A stretch of 64,000 nucleotides of DNA from Opitutaceae bacterium (GCA_016794785.1 JAEUHC010000027.1:62001-126000), one strand, 5' to 3'. Counted from the first letter of the stretch, positions 43,035 to 52,597 are shown. Numbers and translations: made by a program. The notes: generated by a model from the letters alone, not told the origin.

Positions 43035-43934
43035 ATGTCGAAATGGCTCCTCGTCGACGGCTTTAACCTCGCCTACCGCTGCTACCATGCGCTGCCCGAG
43101 CTCACGCGGGCGGACGGTTTCCCGACTGGCGCGCTGCATGGCTGGGTGAAATCGCTCTGGAAGCTCATCGATCTCGAGCAACCCGCCGCGACGCTCGTCT
43201 TCTTCGACCTCGGTGAATCCGAGGACCGCGTCGCGCTCCTCGCCGACTACAAGGCCCAGCGCCAGCCGATGCCCGACGCGCTGCGGCAGCAAATTGATCC
43301 GATCAAGGCGCTCACGCGGGCGATGGGCCTCGCCGGCATCGAGCGGCAAGGCGTCGAGAGCGACGATCTCCTGGCCGCCGAGGCCGTGCGCCTCGCGCAA
43401 GCCGGCCACGACGTGACCATCATGAGCAGCGACAAGGATTTTGCCCAGATCGTGGGTGACAAAATCAGGATCATGCTGCCGCCGCCGTCGGCCAATCCCA
43501 AGCTCGGCTGGCGCCTGCTCGACGCCGCCGGGGTGCAGGAGAAATTCGGCGTCCCGCCCGCGCAGATCGCGGACTACCTTGCGCTCGTGGGCGACACTTC
43601 GGACAACATCCCCGGCATCGACGGGGTGGGGCCGAAGACCGCGGCGAAGTGGCTCGCCGAATTCGGCAGCCTTGAGGGCGTGATCGCCCACGCCGCCGAA
43701 CTGAAGCCCGATCGTTTTCGCGAGCCGGTGGCCCGCGATGCGGAGCGACTTCGGATCAATCTCCGTCTCACCACGCTGAACCTCACGCTGGAACCCGTCG
43801 CGGCCGAGTGGCGCACGCCGCAGCCGGAGGAACTGTTCCGCCTGCTCGATGGCTACGAGATGCGCTCAACCGCCGCCGAGGCGCGGAAGCGTTATCCGTT
43901 GCCCGGGGTGCCGCAGCAGAGCGAGCTGTTCTGA
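43035..43934 (+). CDS. Stand-alone 5'-3' exonuclease (Pol I N-terminal-domain type)
   Basis: 299 residues. The fold is that of the flap endonuclease domain of DNA polymerase I: KWLLVDGFNLAYRCYHALP, LVFFDLGESEDRVALLADYKAQR, ESDDLLAAEAVRLAQAGHDVTIMSSDKDFAQIV with its acidic metal ligands, and the helix-three-turn-helix IPGIDGVGPKTAAKWLAEFGSLE. Unlike Pol I it ends without a polymerase domain. Likely roles are RNA primer or flap removal. Start at the ATG at 43035, since upstream codons translate the repeat hairpin. Confidence 0.93.
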   Translation: MSKWLLVDGFNLAYRCYHALPELTRADGFPTGALHGWVKSLWKLIDLEQPAATLVFFDLGESEDRVALLADYKAQRQPMPDALRQQIDPIKALTRAMGLAGIERQGVESDDLLAAEAVRLAQAGHDVTIMSSDKDFAQIVGDKIRIMLPPPSANPKLGWRLLDAAGVQEKFGVPPAQIADYLALVGDTSDNIPGIDGVGPKTAAKWLAEFGSLEGVIAHAAELKPDRFREPVARDAERLRINLRLTTLNLTLEPVAAEWRTPQPEELFRLLDGYEMRSTAAEARKRYPLPGVPQQSELF

Positions 43935-43976
43935 GTTTCAGCCGCCGTGTTCAATCGGCGGAGACAAAGCTGACGC

Positions 43977-44747
43977 CTAGACTCCGGCCGTTTTGACCGC
44001 ACCCGCCGGATCGAAAATATAGCCGATGCCGTGGACGGTGCGGAAACTCTCGAGGCTGAGCCCGTGCTCGGTGAAGAGGTCGCGGACCTTCACGATGTAT
44101 TGATCGAGGGAACGGCTCTTCACGTCGGCATGGATGCCCCACACGGAATGAATGAGGGCCTTGCGCGTGATGATCTGGCTCGGGTGCGCGTTGAGGTAGG
44201 CGAGGATGCCGAGTTCCTTGCGGCCGATCTTCATCACGGTGCCGTCGGGAAACGCGATCTCCAGGCGCACGGGCGTGATCTTCGCGCCGCAGAACTCAAA
44301 AGGTTCGTCGCTGATCTTCACATTCTTCGTGACGTTTTGGTCACGGATCGACTCGGTGCGGCGGAGCACGGCCTTGATGCGCGCGACGAGCTCGGTGTAG
44401 CTGAAAGGTTTGGTGACGTAGTCGTCGGCCCCGATGTCGAGGCCCTTGACGCGGGCCGGCTCATCGACGTTGCCGGTCACGAAAATGATCGGGACGCTAA
44501 TGTCCTCGGATTTCAGCTCCTCGAGCAGGGAAATGCCGGATTGGTCGGGCAGGTTGATGTCGAGCAGGACCAAGTTCGCGAAGTTCTTCTTGAGGAACTT
44601 CATGGCATGCTGGGCGCGGTTGCATATCTGGGTATGCATGCCGGCCTTCTCCAGATGAGCGGCGAGCAGCGCAGCCAGCTCGGGTTCATCCTCTACAATG
44701 ACAATGAGCGGCTTCGGCTCGGAGCGGGGAGGAGGGGTGGTCGTCAT
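43977..44747 (-). CDS. OmpR/PhoB-type response regulator
   Basis: 256 residues from MTTTPPP. The receiver has the acidic pair in IVEDEP, phospho-acceptor Asp63 in LVLLDINLP, Thr in FVTGN and Lys in YVTKPFS. The C-terminal winged-helix DNA-binding domain reads LGILAYLNAHPSQIITRKALIHSVWG...SRSLDQYIVKVRDLF...FRTVHGIGYIF. No kinase gene is adjacent, so it is an orphan here. It is divergent from hisG. An upstream ATG at 44786 would add 13 residues of unlikely sequence. Confidence 0.94.
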   Translation of the reverse strand: MTTTPPPRSEPKPLIVIVEDEPELAALLAAHLEKAGMHTQICNRAQHAMKFLKKNFANLVLLDINLPDQSGISLLEELKSEDISVPIIFVTGNVDEPARVKGLDIGADDYVTKPFSYTELVARIKAVLRRTESIRDQNVTKNVKISDEPFEFCGAKITPVRLEIAFPDGTVMKIGRKELGILAYLNAHPSQIITRKALIHSVWGIHADVKSRSLDQYIVKVRDLFTEHGLSLESFRTVHGIGYIFDPAGAVKTAGV

Positions 44748-44900
44748 GGTGAGAGCGATCTGTTTTTTACAATCGGCCATTTGCATGTCAACTGCACTGC
44801 CAAATCGCCTCAGGTGGTAAAAATTTCACCGGGACGGCCCTGCAAATCACGGGCAAAATGAGGCTTGAAGGGGCTCGGCGTGGCGTGTGCCTTCCTGATT

Positions 44901-45785
44901 GTGCCTGAAAAAGCTCCATTGCTGATGCTCGGCCTGCCGAAGGGCAGCCTCGAGGAATCCACCAAGAATCTGTTCGCCAAGGCGGGCTGGAAAATCACGA
45001 CCAGCTCCCGCAGCTACCGGCCGTCCATCGACGACGCCGAGTTGGACGGGCGGTTCGTCCGGGCCCAGGAGGTGAGCCGGTATGTGGAGCACGGCTTTTT
45101 CGACTGCGGGCTGACCGGCCACGATTGGGTGCTCGAAAATGGCTCTGATGTCGTCGAGGTCTGCGACCTCGTTTACAGCCGGGCCTCGACTCTCAAATCC
45201 CGCTGGGTGCTTTGCGTGCCCGAGGCCTCCTCGGTCAAGTCGGCCGCTGATCTCGCCGGCAAGCGTGTGGCGACCGAACTCGTCAACACGACGAAGAAGT
45301 TTTTCGCTGCCAAAGGCGTGGATGTCGAGGTGGAGTTCTCCTGGGGCGCGACCGAGGTGAAGGTGCCCGACCTCGTCGATGCGATCGTGGACATCACCGA
45401 GACCGGCTCCTCGCTCCGCGCGAACAAGCTCCGCATTGTCGATACGCTGCTCGAAACCAACACCAAGCTCATCGCCAACAAAGCCAGCTGGGCCAATCCC
45501 GCGAAGCGCAAAAAGATCGAGACCATCGCGCTGCTCCTGCGCGGTGCCCTCGAGGCCGGATCGAAGGTCGGCCTCAAGATGAACCTGCCCAAGAAGGCCC
45601 TCGACGGCGTGGTGCAGGCGCTGCCCGCGCTGCGCAACCCCACGATCTCGCAGCTCAGCTCGCCCGAGTGGATCGCGCTCGAGACGATCATCGACGAGAG
45701 CGTGGTCCGCGAAATCATCCCGCAGCTCAAGGCGCTCGGCGCCGAGGGCATTGTGGAGTATCCCTTGAACAAGGTGGTCTATTGA
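44901..45785 (+). CDS. hisG: ATP phosphoribosyltransferase, long form
   Basis: About 294 residues. LPKGSLEESTKNLFAKAGW opens the family fold. FVRAQEVSRYVEHGFFDCGLTGHDWV and VDAIVDITETGSSLRANKLRIVDTLLETN are HisG motifs. A C-terminal ACT-like regulatory domain (NLPKKALDGVVQALPALRNPTISQLS...EYPLNKVVY) marks the long, self-regulating form. It makes the first committed step of histidine synthesis and is usually feedback-inhibited by histidine. Start is uncertain: TTG 44865, GTG 44880, GTG 44901 and ATG 44925 are in frame. I chose 44901 because the first beta strand (APLLMLGLPKG) would be cut by the ATG. Confidence 0.93.
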   Translation: MPEKAPLLMLGLPKGSLEESTKNLFAKAGWKITTSSRSYRPSIDDAELDGRFVRAQEVSRYVEHGFFDCGLTGHDWVLENGSDVVEVCDLVYSRASTLKSRWVLCVPEASSVKSAADLAGKRVATELVNTTKKFFAAKGVDVEVEFSWGATEVKVPDLVDAIVDITETGSSLRANKLRIVDTLLETNTKLIANKASWANPAKRKKIETIALLLRGALEAGSKVGLKMNLPKKALDGVVQALPALRNPTISQLSSPEWIALETIIDESVVREIIPQLKALGAEGIVEYPLNKVVY

Positions 45786-45801
45786 TTCCCCTTTGCGCGC
45801 C

Positions 45802-46680
45802 ATGCCCACTGTCAAACTAGGCCTCCTCCAGCACGCCTGCGGCGCCAATCCCGCGGCCAATCTCAAGAAGACCCTCGCGCTCACCGAGCGCGCGGCGAAG
45901 CAAGGCGCGAACATCATCTGCACGCAGGAGCTGTTTCGCTCGCAGTATTTCTGCCAGGCCGAGAGGCACGATTACTTCAAGCTCGCCGAGCCCATCCCCG
46001 GCCCGAGCACCAAGGCGTTTCAGGCGCTCGCCAAGAAACACGGAGTGGTGATCGTGGCCTCGCTCTTTGAGCGGCGCGCGTCCGGCCTCTACCACAACAC
46101 CGCGGTCATCATCGACGCCGACGGCAAGCTGCTCGGCGTTTACCGGAAGATGCACATCCCGGACGACCCGCTCTACTACGAGAAATTCTACTTCACGCCC
46201 GGCGACACCGGCTTCAAGGCGTGGGAGACCAAGTTCGGCAAGATCGGTGTCCTCATCTGCTGGGATCAATGGTATCCCGAGGGCGCGCGCCTCACCGCGA
46301 TGCAGGGCGCGGAAATTCTTTTTTATCCGACCGCCATCGGCTGGCATCCCGACGAGAAAAAGGAATACGGCCCGAACCAGCACGGCGCGTGGGAGACGAT
46401 CCAGCGCAGCCACGCCGTGGCCAACGGCTGCTACGTCGCCGCGGTGAATCGCATCGGCCTTGAGACGCCCGAGGGTGCGCCGGGCATCGAGTTCTGGGGC
46501 CAGAGCTTTGTCGCCGGCACGAGCGGCCAGATCCTCGCCAAGGCGAGCGTCGATCGCGAGGAGGTCATGATCGTGCCGATCGACCTCGGCAAGGTGGACG
46601 TCACGCGCACGCACTGGCCCTTCCTCCGCGACCGCCGCATCGACGCCTACGGCGATCTCACGAAGCGGTTCATCGACTGA
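45802..46680 (+). CDS. aguB: N-carbamoylputrescine amidase
   Basis: 292 residues of the nitrilase superfamily. The Glu-Lys-Cys triad is visible: CTQELFRSQYF, VYRKMHIPDDPLYYEKFYFTPGD and VLICWDQWYPEGARL. The sequence around YEKFYFTPGD and QWYPE is typical of plant/bacterial N-carbamoylputrescine amidases, which release putrescine, CO2 and ammonia. The gene for agmatine deiminase follows after 2 bases, which supports the assignment. Confidence 0.95.
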   Translation: MPTVKLGLLQHACGANPAANLKKTLALTERAAKQGANIICTQELFRSQYFCQAERHDYFKLAEPIPGPSTKAFQALAKKHGVVIVASLFERRASGLYHNTAVIIDADGKLLGVYRKMHIPDDPLYYEKFYFTPGDTGFKAWETKFGKIGVLICWDQWYPEGARLTAMQGAEILFYPTAIGWHPDEKKEYGPNQHGAWETIQRSHAVANGCYVAAVNRIGLETPEGAPGIEFWGQSFVAGTSGQILAKASVDREEVMIVPIDLGKVDVTRTHWPFLRDRRIDAYGDLTKRFID

Positions 46681-46682
46681 GC

Positions 46683-47732
46683 ATGGCCGCGTTGAAAACG
46701 AAGACGCCCGCCGCGCTTGGCTTTCGCATGCCGGCGGAGTGGGCGCCCCAGACCGCCGTGTGGCTTTCATGGCCGCACAAGCGCGCCTCATGGCCGGGCC
46801 AGTTCCGGCCCGTGCCCTACACGTTCGCCAAGATCGTCGCCGCGATCAGCCGCTTTGAGGAGGTGCGCATCAACGCCGCCGCCCCGCTGCACGCGCGCGC
46901 GAAGCGCCTTTGCGTCGCCGCCGGCGCAGACATGGCGAAGGTCACGTTCTACAACCACCCGACCAACGACGCGTGGTGCCGTGACCACGGCCCGATTTTC
47001 GTTAAGCACAAAAAGACCGGCGAGGTCGCGCTCACCGACTGGCGCTACAACGCTTGGGGCGACAAATACCCGCCCTACGATCTCGACAACGAAATCCCGC
47101 CGAGCATCGCGCGGCGGCTGAGGCTGCGGCGCTTTGAGCACGACATGGTGCTGGAGGGCGGCTCCATCGACGTGAACGGCGCGGGCCTGCTGCTCACCAG
47201 CGAGCAATGTCTGCTGCACAAGAACCGCAACCCCCACCTCACGCAGGCACAGATCGAAAAAAATCTCCGGGACTATCTCGGCGTCAAGAGCGTGCTCTGG
47301 GTGGGCGAGGGGATTGTCGGCGACGACACCGACGGCCACATCGACGACATCACGCGCTTCTTCAAAGCCGACGGCTTCGTCACCGCAGTGGAGAAGAACT
47401 CCCGCGATCCGAACCATAAAATACTCGAGGATGTGCTGGAGCGGCTTAAATCGTTCCGCACGCCCGCCGGGAAGAAATTCGACATCGTCACGCTGCCGAT
47501 GCCGAAGCCCGTCGCGTTTCAGGGCCAGCGTGTGCCGGCCAGCTACGCGAATTTTCTCATCATCAACGGCGCGGTGCTCGTGCCGACATTCCGCCAACCG
47601 CGACGCGACGCAGAGGTCTGCGAAACCTTGGGCGCCTGTTTCCCTGGCCGCGAAATCATCCCGATCGATTGCTACCATCTCATCTGGGGCCTGGGCACGC
47701 TGCACTGCATCTCGCAGCAGCAACCGGCATGA
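46683..47732 (+). CDS. aguA: Agmatine deiminase
   Basis: 349 residues of the agmatine/peptidyl-arginine deiminase family. Key segments are FYNHPTNDAWCRDHGPIF, VLEGGSIDVNGAGLLLTSEQCLL, DTDGHIDDITRFF and the C-terminal nucleophile Cys in WGLGTLHCISQQQPA. The enzyme converts agmatine to N-carbamoylputrescine, which aguB then cleaves. Together the pair makes putrescine from agmatine. The arginine decarboxylase is not in this window. The stop overlaps the next gene's ATG (ATGA). Confidence 0.95.
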   Translation: MAALKTKTPAALGFRMPAEWAPQTAVWLSWPHKRASWPGQFRPVPYTFAKIVAAISRFEEVRINAAAPLHARAKRLCVAAGADMAKVTFYNHPTNDAWCRDHGPIFVKHKKTGEVALTDWRYNAWGDKYPPYDLDNEIPPSIARRLRLRRFEHDMVLEGGSIDVNGAGLLLTSEQCLLHKNRNPHLTQAQIEKNLRDYLGVKSVLWVGEGIVGDDTDGHIDDITRFFKADGFVTAVEKNSRDPNHKILEDVLERLKSFRTPAGKKFDIVTLPMPKPVAFQGQRVPASYANFLIINGAVLVPTFRQPRRDAEVCETLGACFPGREIIPIDCYHLIWGLGTLHCISQQQPA

Positions 47733-48205
47733 GCGTTCGCGTCCCGGCGCTGGCCTTCTTGATCGTGTTTGCCGGCCTCGCGGGTTGCGAGTCCCTCTCG
47801 TCCCGCGTGAGCGATCGCTTCGCCACGGTCTTGCCGCAGTTGAAGCTGTTTCAGGCCTCGAACTCGGATGTCTTCCATGCGGCGCAGCACGTCCTGAAGC
47901 AGATGGACTACACGGTCACCCGGACCGCCATCGCGCAGGGCATCGTGCATGCCAAGAGCCGGGTGATGCCCGCCGACTCGCTCGGCGGCGCGCGCCAGTT
48001 TGTGATCGAGCTGCGGCTCTCCGGCGCGGCCGAGGGCCCGACTGAGGTGGCGATGCTGCTGCGGCAGGGCGTGGAGGGTGATTTTCGCGCGGGGCCGCAG
48101 CAAGAGACGTTGCGCGAGCACGGGCTTTACGCGGCGTTTTTCTCCGCGCTCGAACGCACGCTGAAAGAGCAGCCCGCGCCGTGGGCCGCGCCCGCCGTGC
48201 GCTGA
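47729..48205 (+). CDS. Hypothetical lipoprotein coupled to aguA
   Basis: 158 residues with a lipoprotein signal (ALAFLIVFAGLAGCES, Cys at about residue 20). The mature part (VFHAAQHVLKQMDYTVTRTAIAQGIVHAKSRV) has the alpha-beta pattern of small envelope lipoproteins, but no family was recognised. The ATGA overlap with aguA implies coupled translation, although a role in polyamine metabolism is not obvious. Confidence 0.82.
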   Translation: MSVRVPALAFLIVFAGLAGCESLSSRVSDRFATVLPQLKLFQASNSDVFHAAQHVLKQMDYTVTRTAIAQGIVHAKSRVMPADSLGGARQFVIELRLSGAAEGPTEVAMLLRQGVEGDFRAGPQQETLREHGLYAAFFSALERTLKEQPAPWAAPAVR

Positions 48206-48281
48206 TTCCCCGCGGTGCGTCATGGCGCGACAGGCGGCTTGCCATTGGCGGGCCGCGCGCCTTTGGTCGGGACAATTGTCC

Positions 48282-49475
48282 ATGAGCAATTCTCCCGCGC
48301 CACTGTCCACCTGGGCCCGCAATGTCTCGCCTTCGCCGACGCTCGCCGTCGACGCCAAAGCGAAGGCACTCCAAGCCGCGGGCGAAGACGTCTGCGGTTT
48401 CGCCGCCGGCGAGCCCGACTTCGACACTCCCGAGCACATCAAGGAGGCGTGCATCGCCGCGCTGAAGGCGGGCAAGACGAAATACGCGCCCACGCCCGGC
48501 ATCGAGCCGCTGCGCCAAGCCATCGTCGATCGCTACCTCGCGGAATACGGCCTCAAGGCCGCGCCCTCGCAGGTCATCGTGTCGCCCGGCGGCAAGTTCA
48601 ACTGCTACCTCGGCGTGCTCGCGACCTGTTCGCCCGGCGACGAGGTGATCGTGCCGGCGCCGTATTGGGTGAGCTATCCCGAGATGGTGAAGCTCGCGGG
48701 CGCCGTGCCGAAGTTCGTGCTCGCGGACGACCGCACCGGGTTTCGTCTCACGCCCGAGATGGTCGAGGCCGCCATCACTCCGCGCACGCGCCTGCTCATC
48801 CTCAATTCGCCCTCAAACCCCACGGGCGCGGTTTACTCGCGCAGCGAGCTCGAGGCCATCGTCGCCGTCGCGCTGAAGCACAACCTCTACATCCTCTCCG
48901 ACGAGATGTATGAGCACCTCGTCTACGACGGGGCGAAACCGACCTGCATCGCGACCTTCTCCAAGGAGGTCGAGGCCCGCACCATCACCGTCGCCGGTTT
49001 CTCCAAGACCTACGCGATGACCGGCTGGCGCATCGGCACCACGCTCGCGCCCGCGCCCATCGCCAAGGCCATCTCGGAGCTGCAAAGCCAGATGTCGTCC
49101 AACGTCACGACCTTCGCCCAATTCGGCGCGCTCGCCGCGCTGAAGGAAAAGGAGAAGACCTCGGCTGCGCTGAAGGTGATGATGACGGCCTTCGACCGTC
49201 GCCGCAAAATGCTCCACGCGGAGCTGAACAAGATTCCCGGCATCACCTGCCTGCTCGCGGAAGGCGCGTTTTACCTCTTCCCCAACATCACGAGCTTCGG
49301 CCTCAAGGATCTCGATTTTTGCAACCGGCTTCTCGACACCGAAAAAGTGGCGGCCGTGCCCGGCAGCGCGTTTGGCGCCGAGGGCTACCTCCGCCTCAGC
49401 TACGCCACGAGCGACGAGATCATCAAGAAAGGCGTCGAGCGACTCGCACGGTTCTGCACCACGCTGAAAAAGTGA
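48282..49475 (+). CDS. Class I PLP aminotransferase, aspartate aminotransferase-like
   Basis: 397 residues of fold-type I aminotransferase, subgroup I-gamma. GFAAGEPDFDTPEHIKEA, YAPTPGIEPLRQAI, NSPSNPTGAVYSRSELEAI, SDEMYEHLVYDGAKPTCIATF, the PLP-binding Lys in VAGFSKTYAMTGWRIG and GSAFGAEGYLRLSYATSDE are all in place. It probably transfers amino groups between aspartate (or an aromatic/prephenate substrate) and 2-oxoglutarate; sequence alone does not separate these. The ATG at 48282 was chosen to match family length. Confidence 0.93.
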   Translation: MSNSPAPLSTWARNVSPSPTLAVDAKAKALQAAGEDVCGFAAGEPDFDTPEHIKEACIAALKAGKTKYAPTPGIEPLRQAIVDRYLAEYGLKAAPSQVIVSPGGKFNCYLGVLATCSPGDEVIVPAPYWVSYPEMVKLAGAVPKFVLADDRTGFRLTPEMVEAAITPRTRLLILNSPSNPTGAVYSRSELEAIVAVALKHNLYILSDEMYEHLVYDGAKPTCIATFSKEVEARTITVAGFSKTYAMTGWRIGTTLAPAPIAKAISELQSQMSSNVTTFAQFGALAALKEKEKTSAALKVMMTAFDRRRKMLHAELNKIPGITCLLAEGAFYLFPNITSFGLKDLDFCNRLLDTEKVAAVPGSAFGAEGYLRLSYATSDEIIKKGVERLARFCTTLKK

Positions 49476-49535
49476 TCCGCGTGGCGCGGTCGCATCCAAT
49501 TACCCATCACCCATAACCCATCACCTCATAAAGCC

Positions 49536-50381
49536 ATGCGCTTCGGCATCAATTCCTTCCTCTTCGCTTCGCCCTTCACCAACGCCAGCACGAAACTCTT
49601 CCCCCAGTTTGTGAAGTGGGGCTTCGACACCGTTGAGATCCCTGTCGAGGATCCGTCGCACATCGATCCCGCCCACGTGAAGGCCGCGCTCGACAAGGCC
49701 GGCCTCGCTTGTGGCTCGATCTGCGCCTGCATGGGGCCGGGCCGTGACTTCCGCGGCACCGCAGCGGAGCAGAAGACCGCGATGGACTACTGCAAGGCCC
49801 TCATCGATCAGGCTGTCGTGCTCGGCTGCCCGCGCCTCATCGGCCCGGTTTACAGTGTGGTCGGCAAAGCGGATGCTGTGGAGCCGGCCGCGCAGAAGAA
49901 GGAATGGGCGCTCGTGGTGAAAAACCTCAAGCAGCTTGCCGCCTACGCGAAGAAGCGCGGAGTCACGATCTGCGTGGAACCGCTCAACCGCTTCGAGACG
50001 GACTTCCTCAACACTTGCGACCAGGGCCTCAAGCTGCTCAAGGCCGTCGGCAGCCCCGCGCTCAAGCTGCACCTCGACACGTTCCATATGAACATCGAGG
50101 AGAAGAACCAGGCCGCCTCCATCATCAAGGCCGGGAAACACCTCGGCCATTTCCACGCCTGCGGCAGCGATCGAGGCACGCCGGGCAACGACCACATCGA
50201 CTGGAAGCCCATCGTGAAGGCGCTGAAGAAAATCGGCTACAAGGGCGACGTCGTGATCGAGAGCTTCACGACAGACGTGAAGGTCATCGCCCGCGCTGCC
50301 GCCATCTGGCGCAAGATGGAGCCCACCCGCAACGAGATCGCGGTCAAGGGGCTGAAGTTCCTCAAGAAGGCGTTCAAGTAA
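49536..50381 (+). CDS. Sugar epimerase of the D-tagatose/D-psicose 3-epimerase type
   Basis: 281 residues of the xylose-isomerase-like TIM-barrel family. Metal-binding residues are seen in ICVEPLNRFETDF (Glu), LKLHLDTFHMNIEE (Asp), GHFHACGSDRGTPG (His) and DVVIESFTTDV (Glu), as in ketose 3-epimerases. The usual function is interconversion of ketohexoses at C3. Its exact substrate is unknown and the neighbours do not reveal a sugar pathway. Confidence 0.88.
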   Translation: MRFGINSFLFASPFTNASTKLFPQFVKWGFDTVEIPVEDPSHIDPAHVKAALDKAGLACGSICACMGPGRDFRGTAAEQKTAMDYCKALIDQAVVLGCPRLIGPVYSVVGKADAVEPAAQKKEWALVVKNLKQLAAYAKKRGVTICVEPLNRFETDFLNTCDQGLKLLKAVGSPALKLHLDTFHMNIEEKNQAASIIKAGKHLGHFHACGSDRGTPGNDHIDWKPIVKALKKIGYKGDVVIESFTTDVKVIARAAAIWRKMEPTRNEIAVKGLKFLKKAFK

Positions 50382-50410
50382 GCTCCCGGCGCGAATCGTG
50401 TCGACTTAAC

Positions 50411-52597
50411 CTAGCCCCTGCCGCCCGACAGAGACTCTTGTCTGTTGGGCGGATTTACGGGAACGCGGGCTGAAGGGGAGCGCAGGCGCAGGGCCGCCTC
50501 ATGGTGCGCGGCTGCGTCGGCTCTTCTGGTGGGAATACGAGCCAGAACTTGCGCCAGATTGTAATGGGCTTGCGCGAAATCGGGCGCGAAGCGCAACGCC
50601 GCTTCGTAGTGTGCGATCGCCTCCGCTTCGCGCCCCGGGAGACGGGCGAGGAGGTTAGCCAGATTGTTGTGAGCACCGGCGTAGCCCGGCTTGTGTAGCA
50701 GGGCCTGCTCATAGTGCGCGATGGCTTCCGGCTGGCGCCCCGGCAGTGCTGACAATAGCTGCGCAAGATTGTGATGCGCTTCTGCGAAGTGTGGTCGCAG
50801 ACGCACGGCTTCTTGGTAATGTCCAATGGCGTCGATTTGGCGGTCCGCGTGCCGGGCCAGCAGGCTCGCATAATTGTAATGCATCTCCGGGTAATCGGGC
50901 TTGAGTTGCAACGCGGTCTCGTAGTGGGCGCGGGCTTCCGATTCACGCCCCCCTTGCGACACGAGCAGGTTGGCCAAGTTGTGATGCGCTTCGGCGAAAT
51001 CCGGCCTCGCCCGCAGAGCGGACTCGTAGTGCATGCGAGCTTCGTGTTGCCGGCCCGGAATATGGGTGAGCAGATTTGCCAGGTTATAGTGTGCCTTTGC
51101 GAAGCCCGGCTTCAGCCGGAGTGCAGTTTCATAGTGGCGGATCGCCGCGGATTGCATTCCGCGCGACTGGGCATGCAAGAGCGCCAGATTATTGTGTGCC
51201 TGAGGGTAGTCCGGCCTCAGGCGGAGCGCCGCCGCGTAGTGCCTTAGGGCGTCGGCCTGACGGTGAGGAACGCCGGCGAGATGTTTCGCGAGATAGTTGT
51301 GCGCGCGATGATTCGCCGGCGCTTTTGCGACCGTGTCAGTCCAAAGCTTAATCGCGCTCTGGTAGTCGAGATTGCGACGCGCGGTGATCGTGATGCCGAG
51401 GGTAACGAGGCAAACGCAGGCCACACCAACGGTTCGCCGGCCCCGCAGAATATGCAGGCCCATCACGAACAGCGCGATGATGCCCGCGAGGGGCAGATAC
51501 ACACGATTCTCCGCGATGGGCGCTCCCGTGACGGGCACGATCGAGGTTGGGGCGAGAATAAGGAAGAACCATCCGGCTGCAAATCCCCATGCGGGCCATC
51601 GGATGACGGCCCAGAGCGTTCCTGCAATCATCGTGGCGGCGAGGATCACGCTCGGAAAAGCGGAGCCAAGCGACTCGACCAAGATGGGGCCGTAGTCGAA
51701 GGTGAGCGGATGGGGCCACACGCAGAGCGAGACGTAGCGAACCAGCGCTTCACACTGGGTCAGGGCGTATTTGAACCAACTGACACCAAGGTTGAATCCG
51801 ACTCCGCGGTCTCCGACCTCCACGACCAGCGCGGCTAGAAGCAGCCAACTGATGGAAAGATAGCCGTAGAGCCGCCAACGCTGACGCAGGGCCTCCCGAA
51901 AGCTGCCCGTGATGAAGGTGCGATCATAGAGCAGCACCATGAGCGGGGCCGTCGCGATGATCTCCTTGCTCATCGCCCCGACCAGACAGGCAGCCACCGC
52001 GAGAAAATGCCAGAGCCGCGGGTGCGCCTCGATTCCACGAACGAAGCAGTAGATCACGAGAAGGTAGCATAACGCCATGAGACCCTCCGTGCGCTGGGAC
52101 AGATAGGTTACGGTTTGCGTTTGCAGCGGGTGAATCGCCCACAACACCGCGACCGCGCCCGCCAATACGACTGCCTCACGGCCGAATCGATCGCAAAGAA
52201 GGGGTGTCGCCAAGGTGCGGCGAACCACGCCGTAGAGTGTCAGTGCTGCCAGGAGATGAAAAGCCAGGTTGAACGCGTGATGGCCCCATGGTTCCAATCT
52301 GCTCAGAGCATGGGAAAGGGCGAAGGTGAGATTGGCTATAGGGCGACCGCCGGTTCCTGCGGTCGCCGGTGGCGAGAAGACATCGTGAAGAGCCCACGGA
52401 TTCCGAATCGAGGGGTTGTCGATGATGGTGAATTCATCATCCAGAAGCAGCGGCACGTTGAACGTCCCGGCATACGCAGCGAGGATGGCCAGAATCCCCC
52501 CGAGCGTCATCAATGATCGGTTCCATGGCCATTTTGCTCGCGCGATTATGGAGCCGTGGGTTTTGCGCGTGGATACCGTCACGATGCGAGTCCACAT
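50411..52597 (-). CDS. TMTC-like membrane protein with GT-C-type N-half and eight TPR repeats
   Basis: About 728 residues. The N-terminal half has around 10 transmembrane segments and a first-loop acidic motif, LLDDEFTIIDNPSIRNPW, followed by GRPIANLTFALSHAL. This is the layout of TMTC-like/GT-C glycosyltransferases. The C-terminal third is eight tandem 35-residue TPR units (AHYNLANLL....AHYESALRxRPDFAE pattern). TMTC proteins in animals O-mannosylate cadherins; bacterial members are mostly uncharacterised. I chose the ATG at 52597, since an ATG at 52510 would begin inside the first membrane segment and the frame upstream is not conserved-looking. The gene looks less GC-biased than its neighbours. 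Confidence 0.85.
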   Translation of the reverse strand: MWTRIVTVSTRKTHGSIIARAKWPWNRSLMTLGGILAILAAYAGTFNVPLLLDDEFTIIDNPSIRNPWALHDVFSPPATAGTGGRPIANLTFALSHALSRLEPWGHHAFNLAFHLLAALTLYGVVRRTLATPLLCDRFGREAVVLAGAVAVLWAIHPLQTQTVTYLSQRTEGLMALCYLLVIYCFVRGIEAHPRLWHFLAVAACLVGAMSKEIIATAPLMVLLYDRTFITGSFREALRQRWRLYGYLSISWLLLAALVVEVGDRGVGFNLGVSWFKYALTQCEALVRYVSLCVWPHPLTFDYGPILVESLGSAFPSVILAATMIAGTLWAVIRWPAWGFAAGWFFLILAPTSIVPVTGAPIAENRVYLPLAGIIALFVMGLHILRGRRTVGVACVCLVTLGITITARRNLDYQSAIKLWTDTVAKAPANHRAHNYLAKHLAGVPHRQADALRHYAAALRLRPDYPQAHNNLALLHAQSRGMQSAAIRHYETALRLKPGFAKAHYNLANLLTHIPGRQHEARMHYESALRARPDFAEAHHNLANLLVSQGGRESEARAHYETALQLKPDYPEMHYNYASLLARHADRQIDAIGHYQEAVRLRPHFAEAHHNLAQLLSALPGRQPEAIAHYEQALLHKPGYAGAHNNLANLLARLPGREAEAIAHYEAALRFAPDFAQAHYNLAQVLARIPTRRADAAAHHEAALRLRSPSARVPVNPPNRQESLSGGRG
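50480..51330 (-). repeat. TPR-encoding tandem DNA repeat, about 105-base period
   Basis: Eight coding repeats of 35 residues with recurring DNA segments (minus strand GCxCACxACAATCTGGC pattern). The period differs from the canonical 34-residue TPR by one residue throughout. Recombination between units could change the copy number. Confidence 0.8.
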
